Below are positions 13,601-24,048 of a stretch of DNA of 64,000 nucleotides, in pieces. A program made the translations under genes and the position numbers. The notes below the pieces were generated by a model. That model saw only the letters and a program-made list of their open reading frames with translations, was not told where the DNA came from and ran no database searches. Position 1 is the stretch's first letter. Every line of letters starts with the position of its first letter. This DNA is from Heterotrichella gracilis (lineage: Eukaryota; Sar; Xanthophyceae; Tribonematales; Xanthonemataceae). Where the stretch lies: NCBI GenBank assembly GCA_032358255.1, contig JAULBX010013762.1:33850-97849 (forward strand). Direction: 5' to 3'.

Positions 13601-16600
13601 TCAGGCTTGGTGCTCGCTCTAAACCCTACACCCTAGGCTATACCCTAAACCCTAACCCCGTGCAGCTGCTGACACCCTGCTCAACACCCTCCCCTAGGGT
13701 TGGTGCTTGGCCTGTTCCTGCGCTACCTGCCCGACATCCTGTGCACCATGACCCAGTTCCAGGGGATGACATCAGCGGAGGACATAGACGGGGGAGGCAT
13801 CTCAAAGTTCTACATCTTCCAGGTGAGGGAGTGGCCCACCCTAAAATCTAAACCCTCTGAGACTTAGGGGTGTCAATGTTCTACATGCCCAAGGTGACCT
13901 GCACTAGCCATTAAATCGTCAATGGAACGTCTAGCAATGTATCGATTTAACTTCGATCTCGGACCGCTGCACTTTGTGTACCATATCACCAAACTGGCCC
14001 TGCAGTAGCGCTGAAACATTGCATTTCCTCCCCGTTTCAGATCATTTCCATGTACTTTGCCTCCCTTGTGGGTGGCAGCCTGCTGAACCCATCACATCTC
14101 CTCCCCTAACCCATGCCATGTCCTCCTGGTTTCAGATCATCACCGTGTTCTTCGCCTCCCTTGTGGGCGGCAGCCTGCTGAACCAGGTGAAGCAGCTCAT
14201 TGCCCAGCCCACCCTCATCATCAAGCTGGTGGGCACTGCGGCACCTCAGACCGCAATTTTCTTCATGACATACATTGTGCTGGTGGTGAGTGGCGGGTGG
14301 CAGATGGGGGGTTATCGGGGTTATTGGTAGGGACTGCGGTGCCTCAGACAGCCATCTTCATGATTACACTGTGCTGGTGGGAAGTGGCGGGTGGCAGATG
14401 GTGGGTGGTGGGTGGTGAGGGATTGATAGGACGTACAACTTGTGGGTTGAGCGTCATGTTCAAAGGGGTCATACTTTCAGTTGGGGTTCAAGGTGCAGTG
14501 CCCCACTCCTATCCTTTCAATGTGTGTCCAACCACACAATCACGAGATTGAAGCGGGGTTTCCTTTTTCTCTTCATGCAGTCCTTCTTCTCCAACCCCCT
14601 AGGCCTGCTCCGCCCCGTTGCACTGGTGTCCTACATGATCCAGTCAAGCCTGGCATACACCACCAGGGCAAAGGAGAGGCTGTGGAAGGACCAAACCAAT
14701 GGTGCGCTGGGACCCTGTTTCCAAACCTCAAAACCCCTCAATACATCAAATGCATGCATTCATAACTACCGACAATGCAGCACACAGCAGTAAATAACAC
14801 AAATAAGTTTAAACCTTTTTTCTATGCTATTAGTTCTTCCTATAAATTCTCTACATAAATATCTCTAAATTCAGCCCTGACTCTGTACCCCAAGTCCTTC
14901 GCCCTAAACCTTATTCCCTCACACCACCTCATTGCGCTCTCCCTCAGACTGGGCTGCGCTCGTTGCCAACGACAACATCATCGTCATGCTGGGCCTGGTG
15001 TTCAGCGTGATGGTACCCCCCATCGCGCTGGGCTGAGGGGAATCCTCAACCCTGAACCCTACCCCCCCACACTGCCTTACTATTCTTCCCCTCAGGCTGG
15101 GCTCAGCCGAACCCTACACCCTACCCTCTCACACCCTCCTTGTCCTCCCCCTTCAGGCTGGGCTGAGCCGAACCCTATACCCTACCCTCTCACACCCTCC
15201 TTGTCCTCCCCCTTCAGGATGGGCTGAGCCGAACCCTATACCCTACCCTCTCACACCCTCCTTGTCCTCCCCCTTCAGGATGGGCTGAGCTGGTTGCCAA
15301 CGACAACATCATCGTCATGCTGGGCCTGGTGTTCAGCGTGATTGTGCCCCCCATCGCGCCATGCACGCTGCTCTACTGCGTCACGCAGCTGAGCATGCAG
15401 GGCTACTTCCTGCTCTACGTGTACAGCCAGGACTACGAGAGCGGTGGCCTGGTGGGTGGAAGAAACCTGGGAAAACCTGATCCCCTGCTGGATACTGCCT
15501 GGAAAACACACCTTGCAAGGAAACCGTTGGCAAAACCCTAAACCCTGCGGGGCTACGCCCTACTGTATGTGCACAACCAGGACTACGAAAATGGCGGGCT
15601 GATAAGGGAGTTAGGGCGTTGCAATCGCTGTGTGGCACAGTTTTACACCCTCATTTCCCCCCTGCCCACAGCTGTGGGGCAAGGTGCACACGCACTTGGT
15701 GATGGCCATAGTCATCTGGCACCTCCTTATGGCGAGTTGCCAATGGCGACCAAGCAGGCCTACCCGCACTCCTGCCCACGCATCTGTATTGCACGCCCTG
15801 CACCATGCAAGGCCCACAATTCCCCACTGTTATGAACTACCAACACCCTCATCTCCCCCTTATTCATAGCTTTGGGGCAAGGTGCACAAGCATCTGGTGG
15901 TGGCCATTGTCATCTGGCACCTCACCATGGTGGCGCTGCTGGCAATCAAGCAGGCATACCTGCCCGCACTCCTCCTGGTGCCGCTTATCATGCTGGACAT
16001 GCTGTATGCGGCTGCGGCTTCAGCCACCTTCGACAAGCCGCTGGGCATCATGTCGCTGTACGACGCGGCGATGCTGGATTTGCTGGATCAGGAGGTGAGT
16101 TGGTGGATGGATGGGGGTCCACCTTTGTATCACAATATCTGTGATGCTGCTGCCCCGCCCCTGATGCTAGATCGGCTGTATTCTATGAGGGAATCCAAGG
16201 TCATTTGCCCTGCATCCAGCCACCGCCCAGTGATGCGTAGCACTAACAGAATAACCAATTTTAACAGGCTGACAAACTGATGAAAAGCTTTGCTGCTGAG
16301 GGCGTCTGGCAATATGTAGTGATGATTGATGCATTAGAGCAACATTACATGGTTCGCTGCATCACACTGGATCACCTGACACATTACCAGGACACAGCTG
16401 CATCACACTTCATCTCCCAATGTGGTGCACGACGCAGGTGGCTGCACTGGCAGCGCTCAGTCGTACCATTTCTTGTCATGTTTCTGGTGCCATGCTAGCT
16501 CAAGGGAAATGCCCAAGTCGTGGCTGCGGCATCACGCATAAGCCCCCTTGAGGAAGCAGATGGATGATGGATGCTTCTCCCTTTGCAGGAGGCAGCGACC

Positions 16601-17328
16601 CTGTTGGAGCATGGCCAGGATGCCGAAGCTGCAGAGGGGCCTGTGGAGTACCTGAGCCCCTCCTTCAGGGTGGACAAGAGCGATCTGGAGCAGCTGTTGG
16701 AGGACGCTCGGCCATGGATGGTGGAGGATGCGAAGGCAAGCGGGGGGGCATCGCTGGGCGCTCGCACCACAGACAAGGTGAGGCACGACACAGATTCTTC
16801 CACTGTTGAGCCATGCTCCCAGCATGTGTAGTAGCTTGAGCAGCAGGCGCTGTGGGTGGGCTGTAAGTGGGCAACGCGGGCGCCAAATTGCAGCAAATCT
16901 GTTGCCTTGGCAAGCTGCTCGAAGTCCTTGTTTCGATTGTTTCAATTTGAACTGTTCAATGAGCACCCTGGTTTGTTGCACTGTCTGCTCTGTACTTGCT
17001 ACTGCATGGGCATGTCTCCATGATCGCTATGTACTGGTAAATGAGTTTGTATGCGAAGCTCAGCCGGGATTGTACCGATGATGATGATGATGACAGTCAG
17101 TTACTCAGGCAGTTAGAAAATGCGTGTAATGCTGGGATTGTACCGGTGATGATGTTGAATGGCGACAGTCAGTTAGATAGGCAGTTAGAAAATGCGTTTA
17201 ATGCATTAATCCAGTCTCCTTGTATGCAGGACGAGGAGTTCTACGACGCGATTGAGCGGGGTGAGAGCTTCCGGATCAAGTCGGAATCAGACGGGGAGGA
17301 GGAGCCGGTGCCTGAGCCACAACCCTAG
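7604..17328 (+). CDS. OSCA: OSCA/CSC1 (TMEM63-family) mechanosensitive cation channel
   Basis: Family members are hyperosmolality- and stretch-gated Ca2+-permeable channels of the plasma membrane. Exons: 7604-7731, 7815-7957, 8091-8155, 8384-8536, 8827-9012, 9251-9337, 9715-10005 (holding 100 Ns), 10401-10806, 11207-11389, 12041-12219, 12514-12624, 13049-13224, 13698-13822, 14136-14285, 14581-14701, 15279-15451, 15870-16094, 16589-16777, 17230-17328. With a zero-length gap they sum to 3,090 nt, about 1,029 residues. An N-terminal helix lies at about residues 12-30. The family block WIPAVAKHNEGDYIRLSGFD and a helix at about 93-110 follow, then another at 235-254. The cytosolic domain includes HTVLVSDIPGIKW and VVYDTSTLDALVAQYE. 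The seven-helix RSN1 core spans about 620-935, including VIIGVLFTVMTFTFIFPVA and VGGSLLNQVKQL. The C-terminal tail is acidic. Exon 8 adds a ~135-residue Gly/Ser/Glu/Lys-rich insert. The gene stops at TAG. Nearly every intron carries copies of adjoining exon ends. Confidence 0.92.
9832..9931. other. Assembly gap of exactly 100 N inside OSCA exon 7
   Basis: The round length marks a gap of unknown true size. The flanks read ...ATCAAGTGG and GGGACCATACC..., which abut in frame. The tandem copy at about 10120-10213 has the same two sequences fused without a gap, so little or nothing of the exon seems to be missing. Confidence 0.95.
10107..10213 (+). repeat. Tandem copy of the 3' end of OSCA exon 7
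   Basis: The copy reproduces the last ~100 nt of exon 7 including the splice donor. From GGGACCATACC onward the exon part is identical to 9932-10005, and the following intron sequence is also similar. The copy lies about 205 bp downstream, directly after the N gap. Confidence 0.85.
11396..11585 (+). repeat. Two decayed copies of the OSCA exon 9 3' end with CCCTAAA filler
   Basis: After the real donor at 11390, the segment coding for the end of exon 9 (DDLVNHYEALKAKGKKIKRK) recurs at about 11426-11490 and 11521-11580. Each copy follows a run of CCTAAACCCTAA variants. The first copy retains its GT donor; the second is more diverged. Confidence 0.8.
11655..11890 (-). mobile_element. Truncated LINE (non-LTR retrotransposon) 3' end, copy 1
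   Basis: Minus-strand translation gives a typical LINE reverse-transcriptase C terminus: RLSDDRVPKCMVFGRVEGAK, then GVGKPRATWADLLQQDLKSR, then an AAWRRICK ending and a stop. The element ends in a (CTAA)n-type tail, seen on plus as GTTAGTTAGTTAATTA at the 11665-11685 end. It is a 5'-truncated insertion inside an OSCA intron, antisense to the gene. Confidence 0.75.
13256..13345 (+). repeat. Duplicate of OSCA exon 12 3' end preceded by telomere-like repeat
   Basis: CCCTAATACCTAAACCCTAAACAG is followed by a near-perfect copy of the last ~60 nt of exon 12 (coding for SGIPVVSSFVSAMLP) and its donor. The filler itself ends in CAG, so it forms a potential 3' splice site exactly at the copy. Confidence 0.85.
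14036..14400 (+). repeat. Copies of both ends of OSCA exon 14 on either side of it
   Basis: At 14036-14093 the acceptor and first ~55 nt of exon 14 are copied (coding for FASLVGGSLLN). At about 14330-14385 the 3' end is copied (G-T-A-V-P-Q-T-A-I-F). The real exon at 14136-14285 lies between them, so it is flanked by its own fragments. Confidence 0.75.
14948..15040 (+). repeat. Near-complete upstream copy of OSCA exon 16 first half
   Basis: This copy codes for DWAALVANDNIIVMLGLVFS and is as family-like as the exon used at 15279, but its frame runs into a TGA 26 nt after a potential GT donor (GTACCC). It could be a decayed alternative exon. The exon at 15279 continues correctly into the next membrane segments. 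Confidence 0.7.
15096..15293 (+). repeat. 61-bp tandem array of 3' splice acceptors before OSCA exon 16
   Basis: Copies start at 15096, 15157, 15218 and 15279, a constant 61-bp period. Each unit holds a CT-rich tract, CTTCAG, the first ~15 nt of exon 16 (GGCTGGGCTGAGC-like) and then CCCTAYACCCTA filler. Only the last copy continues into the full exon. The result is four nearly identical consecutive acceptors. Confidence 0.9.
15530..15602 (+). repeat. Diverged copy of OSCA exon 16 3' end after CCCTAAACCCTG
   Basis: The segment coding for the end of exon 16 (GYFLLYVYSQDYESGGL) recurs here in diverged form (GYALLYVHNQDYENGGL). It follows AAAACCCTAAACCCTG directly. The donor of this copy is lost. 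Confidence 0.8.
15665..15780 (+). repeat. Copy of OSCA exon 17 5' end with acceptor
   Basis: Acceptor CCACAG and about 100 nt of exon 17 are repeated about 200 bp upstream of the real exon (LWGKVHTHLVMAIVIWHL versus LWGKVHKHLVVAIVIWHL). The copy shifts frame after that block and has no donor. Confidence 0.8.
17065..17205 (+). repeat. Two-copy tandem repeat in the last OSCA intron
   Basis: A ~70 bp unit beginning GGGATTGTACCGRTGATGATG and containing GGCAGTTAGAAAATGCGT is present twice. The first copy carries a (GAT)5 run. Confidence 0.7.
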
Positions 17329-17510
17329 AAAAGGGTGTGAGTGGGAACGTTGCAGAGCCATGACCCTAAACAAGGGTGTGAGTGAGAATGTGGCCAGTGC
17401 CCAAGAGCTGTATGTACATCCCTTTCGCTGCTGGGGCAAGCAACACCTGGTATTTACTAATAGCTAGGGTAGCAGTTGCGGCTATTTTGTTTCTTTTCTT
17501 GAAGTTTGTA

Positions 17511-17515
17511 TGTAA
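17511..17515 (+). terminator. TGTAA polyadenylation signal for the OSCA-like gene
   Basis: TGTAA, the usual green-algal polyadenylation signal, lies 183 nt after the TAG stop of the channel gene. No other TGTAA lies between the stop and this site. Confidence 0.5.
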
Positions 17516-17625
17516 GTGTCTGGGGTCTTGAGGTCTGTATGTGAGGCATTCTGCAGCGGGGACATTGGACAAGTGACAGTGTCCATAATGTGAGGGCTTC
17601 ATTCAAGCAAATTGGTTTCTATTGG

Positions 17626-18355
17626 TTTTCAAGTATATGCACCAGCCAAGGCTGGACTTTTCCCCTCCCCATATGGTATTTCCCTTTTCTTTCGTTCTAG
17701 TGATCAAGATGTCCGTGCTTGCAGCATCGTTTTACCACCTCTCCATATGTTTGAACCCGAAGTATTGGGCACTAAGTTATATATGAAGTGTGAGATTGAA
17801 TGTGACACAGGTGGCTTACCCTCAGCCCGTGCAGCTTGGAACAGTTACTTCCAAGCCCTAGTTGGACAAACTGCATGAGATCCCAATAATTGGCCAGATA
17901 CATGGAGACTGAGTGGAGGACAGACATTCAGTTTTTTGGGTACAATACCCACACGGTTTAACGAGCCAGGTTACTTATGGGTCGGCTAGGTGCGTGCATG
18001 CATAACCAGGGTCTTGCCCCGAATGCATGCATGCCAATGAAGCCGGCTTGGAAGTTAGGAGGGACTCACAGTCTACTTGCCTGGACAAGTTGTCAAGCTG
18101 CATTTTCTTTCAACCCACCTCCCCGTACGTTGCGGTTTTAAGCAGGCAGTTCACGAGTTCTTTTTGTAAACATAGCTATTGCTAGCATACACACCCCGCG
18201 GTCCACAAGGGAAGCAACCCACTGCAAAGCATGCAAGCAACATATATGCTGGTTGCATACCAGTAGCAAGCCGGAAGGAACCCATCTCCTTGGCTTGCAG
18301 TGGGTAGTCCGCGATCCCTCGTGACTGACAAGGACTTGCCAAGGGCCGGCTGCTC
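17626..18355. repeat. Left copy of a ~700 bp dispersed direct repeat
   Basis: This copy matches 24049-24741 in the same orientation at roughly 80 percent by eye. Shared blocks include GGTGATCAAGATGT-like sequence near 17700, CACCTCTCCATATGTTT, AGCCGGCTTGGAAGTTAGG and GACTGACAAGGACT. There is an internal GCATGCATAACC...GAATGCATGCATGCC partial palindrome. No protein is recognised on either strand. The pair could be LTR-like, but I see no TG...CA ends, primer-binding site or gag-pol. Confidence 0.7.
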
Positions 18356-18822
18356 GCATTCCGTTATCGCTACCATGAGTTGTAACCACCATTGTCCGAG
18401 CACTCTCAAGTGCCACTCAAGCTATAGTTGCCAGTAAGCCACAAGGTAGGCAGGAATCTCTGGTTTCTCAACTCAAACATGTAGATCTGTGTCGGGGAGG
18501 TTGCTTATGCATGCATGCATATTGGCTGGGTGCCGGCACGCCCAGGAAAGCCAGTGGCCCCCCTTGGGGCGCAAACGTTTTTCTCCGCCTGTTGCAAACC
18601 TCTTTCTTACCCACGCCATGATCCACTGAAGCAAGATTGCTTTCCTTGCCGTCTATGTTTTGCAGTTTTCCTGGCTCATGATATCATAAGCCCTGATATT
18701 AGGGGATAACTCTCCTGGCATAGGGGTGCAAACCCACGCTTTGAAACCTGTGAGAAACAAACAGGGAGTGGTGAAAGCCTCAAAGTGTTTTTTGACACGC
18801 AACCAAACTTCTTGTTTAGCAG

Positions 18823-21800
18823 GTGTTTGACCAGTCTCGACCTGTCAGCATTGGGTTGTGGGGTTCGGCGTCTTGTCAAATGGAGGCACTCACTGCTGAG
18901 GTAGACAGCAAAATTGCAAAGACTAAAAACAAGAAAGACGAAATTCAGCAAGACGCAACCCATGGGAAACTCCTCGCTGAGATGCTGAAGGCCCCTATCC
19001 AAGGACAGACTGCAACAGGCCTGGACGAGCACGTCTATAAACTTTGGACTGACCTGGATAGCCAGCAGGATGCACTGGAGAAGGAAGCCAGAGACCTGAG
19101 GAAGAACAGCATTCTGCTCGCAGCGCGAGATAACGTCAACGGTAGCCCCAAAACTGTACCCACGCTGCTGTGCCACCTCCCGAGTTCCCTCTTGTTGACT
19201 GGTTGACTGTTGACTGGTTGACCTTGCCACATTGCAACACACAGGATATGTTTGGCACTGCAGGAGGAGGAAGCAGCGATCAGGAGGCCCTCAGAAATTC
19301 CAAGAGAGCGTTGTTTGCTGCTGAGCTTGCCCTCAGCAAGACAAGAAAGATCAGCACAGACACCAGCACCAGCACCATCGAAGTTGGAAATCTTGTTTTA
19401 TCGCACGCAGATGTCTCTGAAGCTCACTTCGAGGGAAAGCTTGCCGGTACGTCAGCTTTGTGCTTGCACGGTGGAACCAATGGGCAAGAGTGCTCCAAAT
19501 CAATTCTCTTTTGGTACCCACCAGGCATTTTCGCGCAGGTCTTCATCACAGGACAGCACTCCAGATATTATTGACAACATCAGATTGGAAGGAACACAAG
19601 AAGAGTTGGGAGGGCTCTGCCAATGAGGAGGATCTGCAGTCAGTGTTGAACAAGATCATTCCTGACTTGCTGAGTTTGCGCGACCCTGCAAGTGGCAAAG
19701 CTGTATATTTTGATACGCACAGTGAGTACCCCTAGCACACACGGATTTAGTGGCTCAGCAAATTACTTAGCTGTCGGGCATATAAGTTTGACATGCTACC
19801 ATTTGGACAGGAAATGAGTGCTGCCTTTCAATGGCTGCTGATTCTTAACGTTGTGACAAGCCTCGGATCATTACATTGGTGCAGGCTCACTCATTCTGAG
19901 GGGTTTCACTGCAGTTGTCTTGCGAGAATGCCCAACGCCCTGGGCAAATTTTAGCAAGTTTAGTTGCATGCTGCAAAGCACTCCACGTCTGCACTGTGTT
20001 GTGGCGCAAAATGTTTTTTTCGTTTGCAAAAAGAAAAAAACAATTAGAGATTATTTTTGTCTTTTTGCATCTGTTTTTTCTATATCTTTTCCTTTTGCAG
20101 GGAGTGGGCTCGAGGGGAAGAAGCTGAAGATTGATTGCACCATTGCTGACACACACCGCGCCGGGCCTCATGTTGCAACGTTCCTGGAAGCCAAGTTCAA
20201 GCTCCAGCAGGATCAGGCATATGCAGTTGGCCAGTGCGCGGTGCGTTCCTTCAAGACACCTTGTCGCGTGTGCTGCGTTGACATGCCACCACAACTCCTT
20301 GTTGCAATGTGCCGGCCGTGGTTTGCATGCCTTGCAATTTCATTCAACTTCAGCTGTACAACTGGAATGCTTCTCACTGGCATAGTGCATCCGCAGTGAA
20401 GAACTATACGGTAGTCAGGGAAACGCTGCAATGAGGATGATGTCTGGGGATTATGTATGGCGGCGAGTGTTGTTTCTCCCAATTGAGAACATGCATTCCT
20501 TTGACTGTATGGCGCTTGGGGACCCCTTACAGCCTGTGTTCCTTGGCAGGACCGAGCGACAGCATTGGCTTCAAATCAGGAACAAAGGGACATGTGGATG
20601 TGCGCAATTATTGGCAAGGAGCATTTCCAGTTGCTTCAGTTTCAAGCAATTTGCGGCTCTTCAGCAGTAGCTTATACCAACATGAGGTGCACCTCGCTTG
20701 TGGGGTTCAAGATGAGTGAGGACAATCACGGTTTCCAGCTGCTTGTCCGCTGGCTTCATACGCCATTCCAGGTGAGCATGTGTTTCTGTCTCAAACCTTT
20801 TGACCATTTAAAAGCTGTTTTTGCATTTAACTGTCCCTTTGGTGGTGGACAGGCAGTGTATGGACAGGGCGGTTGGCGCAAGGCAGGTAGGACTGAATGC
20901 ATCCGTTGGGTGCTGTTGGAAACGCATGCAAGTCTGTGGGTGGAGGTGTGGTATGTCTCAGCTCTCCTGGTGTTTTGATTGGGGATACAGGAACACAATT
21001 GCATCGAGCCGTTGCAAGCGGCACATTTTTAGAAACCTTACATGTGGTCACTGACATGACAAGGCATAGCCAAAGGATCCCTAAAACATTCATGCGGGTC
21101 TTCCATGACTGCTTTTTGGGGTATTTGTGTGTTGATTCCGGGGATTATCATATGGGGATTTGCCAAATAATTGGTGGCCACTTTTGAGCCAAAATCGCTG
21201 CGGTCATCGGGGTATGAAGACCCGAAACACTTTCACAATTCTATTGGCCCAACAGGACACGGTAAGGAGCAATAAACCCAACCCTTTCTACCATCAGATC
21301 GTGATAAGAGGGCACAATGCCGTTAACCTACTCTGCCATCAGATTTGGCAAGGAGCGCTGTCAGGTAACATCAAACCCTAGGCCCTCGCAAGGAATTTTA
21401 AGGCTAGACAAGGGTAAACGGCACGTCCGGAGCATTATTGTCTTTTAGCACATTCTGTGCCTCATGCATGCAGGGGTGGGGGTACATCCCTCCGCAGCTT
21501 CCAGCTGAGTTCCCTGTTGGCACATCCGGGGAGACAGTGGTGGTGGAGTGCAAATTGCTGCAGAATGCGTCTCATGAGCACAATTCGAGCAAGCTGGAGG
21601 CCCGCACTGGAGTGATGGTGTACAAAGGCAATATGAAGCCAAGCATGGAACCAGCAGTTGTGAAAATCCCAGGACAGGAGGAGCTGGCGGCCATTGAGGT
21701 GCGTTGGAATATTTGGCAGCGCCAAGATGTGGTAGCTGCTCTGTAAATGAAGTTATAGGTGTTGCTTGCATTGTTGCTTACCTAGCTCACCCAGCACGTG

Positions 21801-22922
21801 AACATATGGCGTATGCTGGGCTGCTGGCTTCGCTTGGCACGTTGACAAGGGCAATCCCAACTGATAATCTCAAAACCCTACCGCGTAACCAAAAACCCTA
21901 CTGTACCTCGAAAAAAAAAAAACGACTTGTCAAACCTCACTGCCCACCAATGTTCCTATGTGCAGGCAGCAAATTACGGCATCATCAGTCGGTTGCCGGC
22001 GGTTGCAGGCAGCTGCCTACGCCTCAAGGCAGAATGCCAGGCCGCGGTGGCTGGGATCATGCGCAACGTGCTGGTGCTGCAGCCCGTGGGAGAGCTCATC
22101 CCCTTCGACATCGAGCCAGCCGCCCTTGTGGAGTTCATGCGGAAGATGGTGCAGTTGGTTGACGCCTTACATTAAGCCAACTACCTCCACCGGGACCTTT
22201 CATATTACAACGTGCTCATCTTGGAGGGCGAGCCGCTGCTAGCGGATTTTCAGACTCTGGTGCCTGCTGATCACGAAGAGGTAAGGTTATTTTGGGCATG
22301 TGTGCCCCAAGAAGCCAGGTTTGTAAATAAAATGAAAATAAATTGAAAACGCAATTGGCTTTACGAATCTGAAATGCGTACATCGAATGTACCACCAAAT
22401 TGTAAGGGTTGTCAAATTCTTTATTTGAGAATAATGAACATTGCTGCAACAAATGAGGTGGCCGATGGACCCCAATAATATGCCTATTATTGGTGTTGTA
22501 TTGCCATGTGGATCTTGATTCCCGCCGTTTGAGGTTTAATTTCACTTGAAACATGGCTTTTTGTTTCTGTTACATGTTGTGTATTTGTGACGCAGGGGCA
22601 TTTCATTGGCACCCCACTATTTGCCGCGCTTGCTGTTCTGAAAGGCCACAAGCATACCATTTGCACGGAGCTTGAGACGCTGTTTTACGTCCTCCTCTTT
22701 GTCTTGTCCAAAGGCAACCTGTTTTGGGGCAACCTGACCCGAGACAACCCCCACCTTTACATAATCCGCTACGGTGGCCTGGTCGGCGAATTTGAAGACA
22801 GCGTTCTGCGGGGCACGCCAGCGGAGTGCCACCAAATGCTGACTCGTCTCCGCGATGTATTTTTCAAGGGTGCGGACTACGTGGGCCCAGAGGTGACTTG
22901 CGCGCAGTTTCTGGAGGCCTGA
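18823..22922 (+). pseudogene. Fungal-type (FunK1-like) protein kinase with one in-frame stop
   Basis: Eight exons join in phase: 18823-19155 (first ATG at 18880), 19245-19446, 19539-19721, 20101-20240, 20550-20771, 21474-21698, 21966-22280, 22596-22922, about 648 residues ending in TGA. The N terminus is Lys/Glu-rich and probably coiled coil. The middle matches the FunK1 N-terminal region (VATFLEAKFKL, then QEQRDMWMCAIIGKEHFQLL). The kinase core has YLHRDLSYYNVLI (catalytic loop), LLADFQ in place of DFG, and the family signature ELETLFYVLLF, where other members have D-L-E-S-x-F-Y-V-L. A TAA at 22173-22175 interrupts exon 7 four codons before this catalytic loop. Otherwise frame and splice sites are intact, so the gene is freshly broken, polymorphic, or the base is wrong. 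Activity on any substrate is unknown. It lies between two copies of a direct repeat. Confidence 0.65.
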
Positions 22923-22974
22923 GGCTTGGGTGATTTTGACATCAACACCCATGGGGTATTGACCCTACTCAATG

Positions 22975-23047
22975 GCGTGGCAACCTGTTCTAGCTGTCGC
23001 CATTGGCGTAACTTATACACAGTGACAGCTAGAACAGGTTGCCACGC
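22975..23047. repeat. Perfect 24-bp inverted repeat (hairpin)
   Basis: Arms 22975-22998 and 23024-23047 are exact reverse complements, beginning GCGTGGCAACCTG, with a 25-nt spacer. The hairpin lies 53 nt after the FunK1-like stop codon. It may act in RNA 3'-end formation or be part of a small inverted-repeat element. Confidence 0.9.
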
Positions 23048-23051
23048 TGTT

Positions 23052-23210
23052 GAAGTAGCATAAGCAAAGTAAGGTGGGGCAGGAGGCCCCTGATGACCCG
23101 AATAAAACCCCGCAGTTCAACCCTAAATGCCTAAGGCGAAACTCCTGGGATGGCATTTATTAGGGTAATCAGGGCCTCCTGCCCCACCCTATTTCGCTTA
23201 TGTTACTTCC
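23052..23210. repeat. Imperfect ~48-bp inverted repeat adjoining the perfect hairpin
   Basis: Left arm about 23052-23099 and right arm about 23163-23210 share GGTGGGGCAGGAGGCC and its complement, with a few mismatches and a ~60 nt spacer holding CCCTAAA. Flanking CCACGCTGTTGAAGTA and TACTTCC...AACAGCGTTGTGG extend the symmetry with an insertion, so the two hairpins may be nested parts of one palindromic element, MITE-like. Confidence 0.75.
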
Positions 23211-24048
23211 GACTTGGGAACAGCGTTGTGGCTGTGGCAAGACATTGTAACACCTGATCTCATTTCTGGTTGAAGTGACACATATTGCCCCTGGTGGTGC
23301 AGACCCCAGTCGGCATAACAGACATTATCTTGAGTCTCTCTGTGGCCGTACGTGGCACAGGCTGTGTTTCAGTGCGAGACCTGCACGGGGTCATCCAAAA
23401 CCCTACCAAAGCTGGCCGCCCCAAGGTTTTACCCTAGCATCCTCACCCCTGAGAAGGTGGACTTGCATCTCAGCTGGCCAGGAATTTTGGCTCATATCAG
23501 GTTTGTTGCTAGTAGTGGGTGCCAGAAGTCTGTGTTACACGATCGCTGATGCCAGCATGGATAGGTCACTGAACCTGTAGTTTGACAACTGCATGGGCCA
23601 AGTGTATAGCATGGCTGACGTTGAACAGGCTAGCTCATATGGCTGTGGGTGGTTGATGCTTAAGTTGGTCTAAGTGACCAGTATGGTGCAAACATAGCAG
23701 TCGCTGTCAGCGAATCCTTGGGTCCTGTGCTCAGTCTGTCTGCCTGGCCCAGTGGCTTGCTCCTGGGCGCTTCACGATGGGGGTGGTGGTGGGTGCTATG
23801 TCCTTTGCCTCGCACAGGTGGGACTGGTTGATGGTGAGTGCTGGTGCAGTGTCTGGGTCTGGGTGTCTGCCTTCCCGCTGGGGCTGGTCCCTGGGAGTCC
23901 TTGGCTTCTTGACCTGGGGTGATGCGTGCCCCTCCCTGCACACAGCTGCACGGTGAGACAAGCATTAGTGGCCAGATGGCACAAAGCGTGCAGTGTGCTG
24001 CATGGGCCAGTACTGAGTAGGGCAGAAACCAGCACCCGAGTGTCGCAA

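Larger units (their letters stand above)
17329..18822. other. Interval between OSCA-like gene and FunK1-like kinase
   Basis: It contains the channel 3' UTR and the left direct repeat. From 18356 to 18822 there is no recognisable gene. A good acceptor (polypyrimidine then TTTAGCAG) ends at 18822, which suggests the kinase gene may have one more upstream exon that I could not find. Confidence 0.4.

Noticed and set aside
22173-22175. TAA reassigned as a sense codon
   Set aside because: All nine other stops I placed are TAG or TGA, which first looked suggestive, but no other in-frame TAA occurs in the several thousand codons of confident exons here. Low TAA use fits a GC-rich genome.
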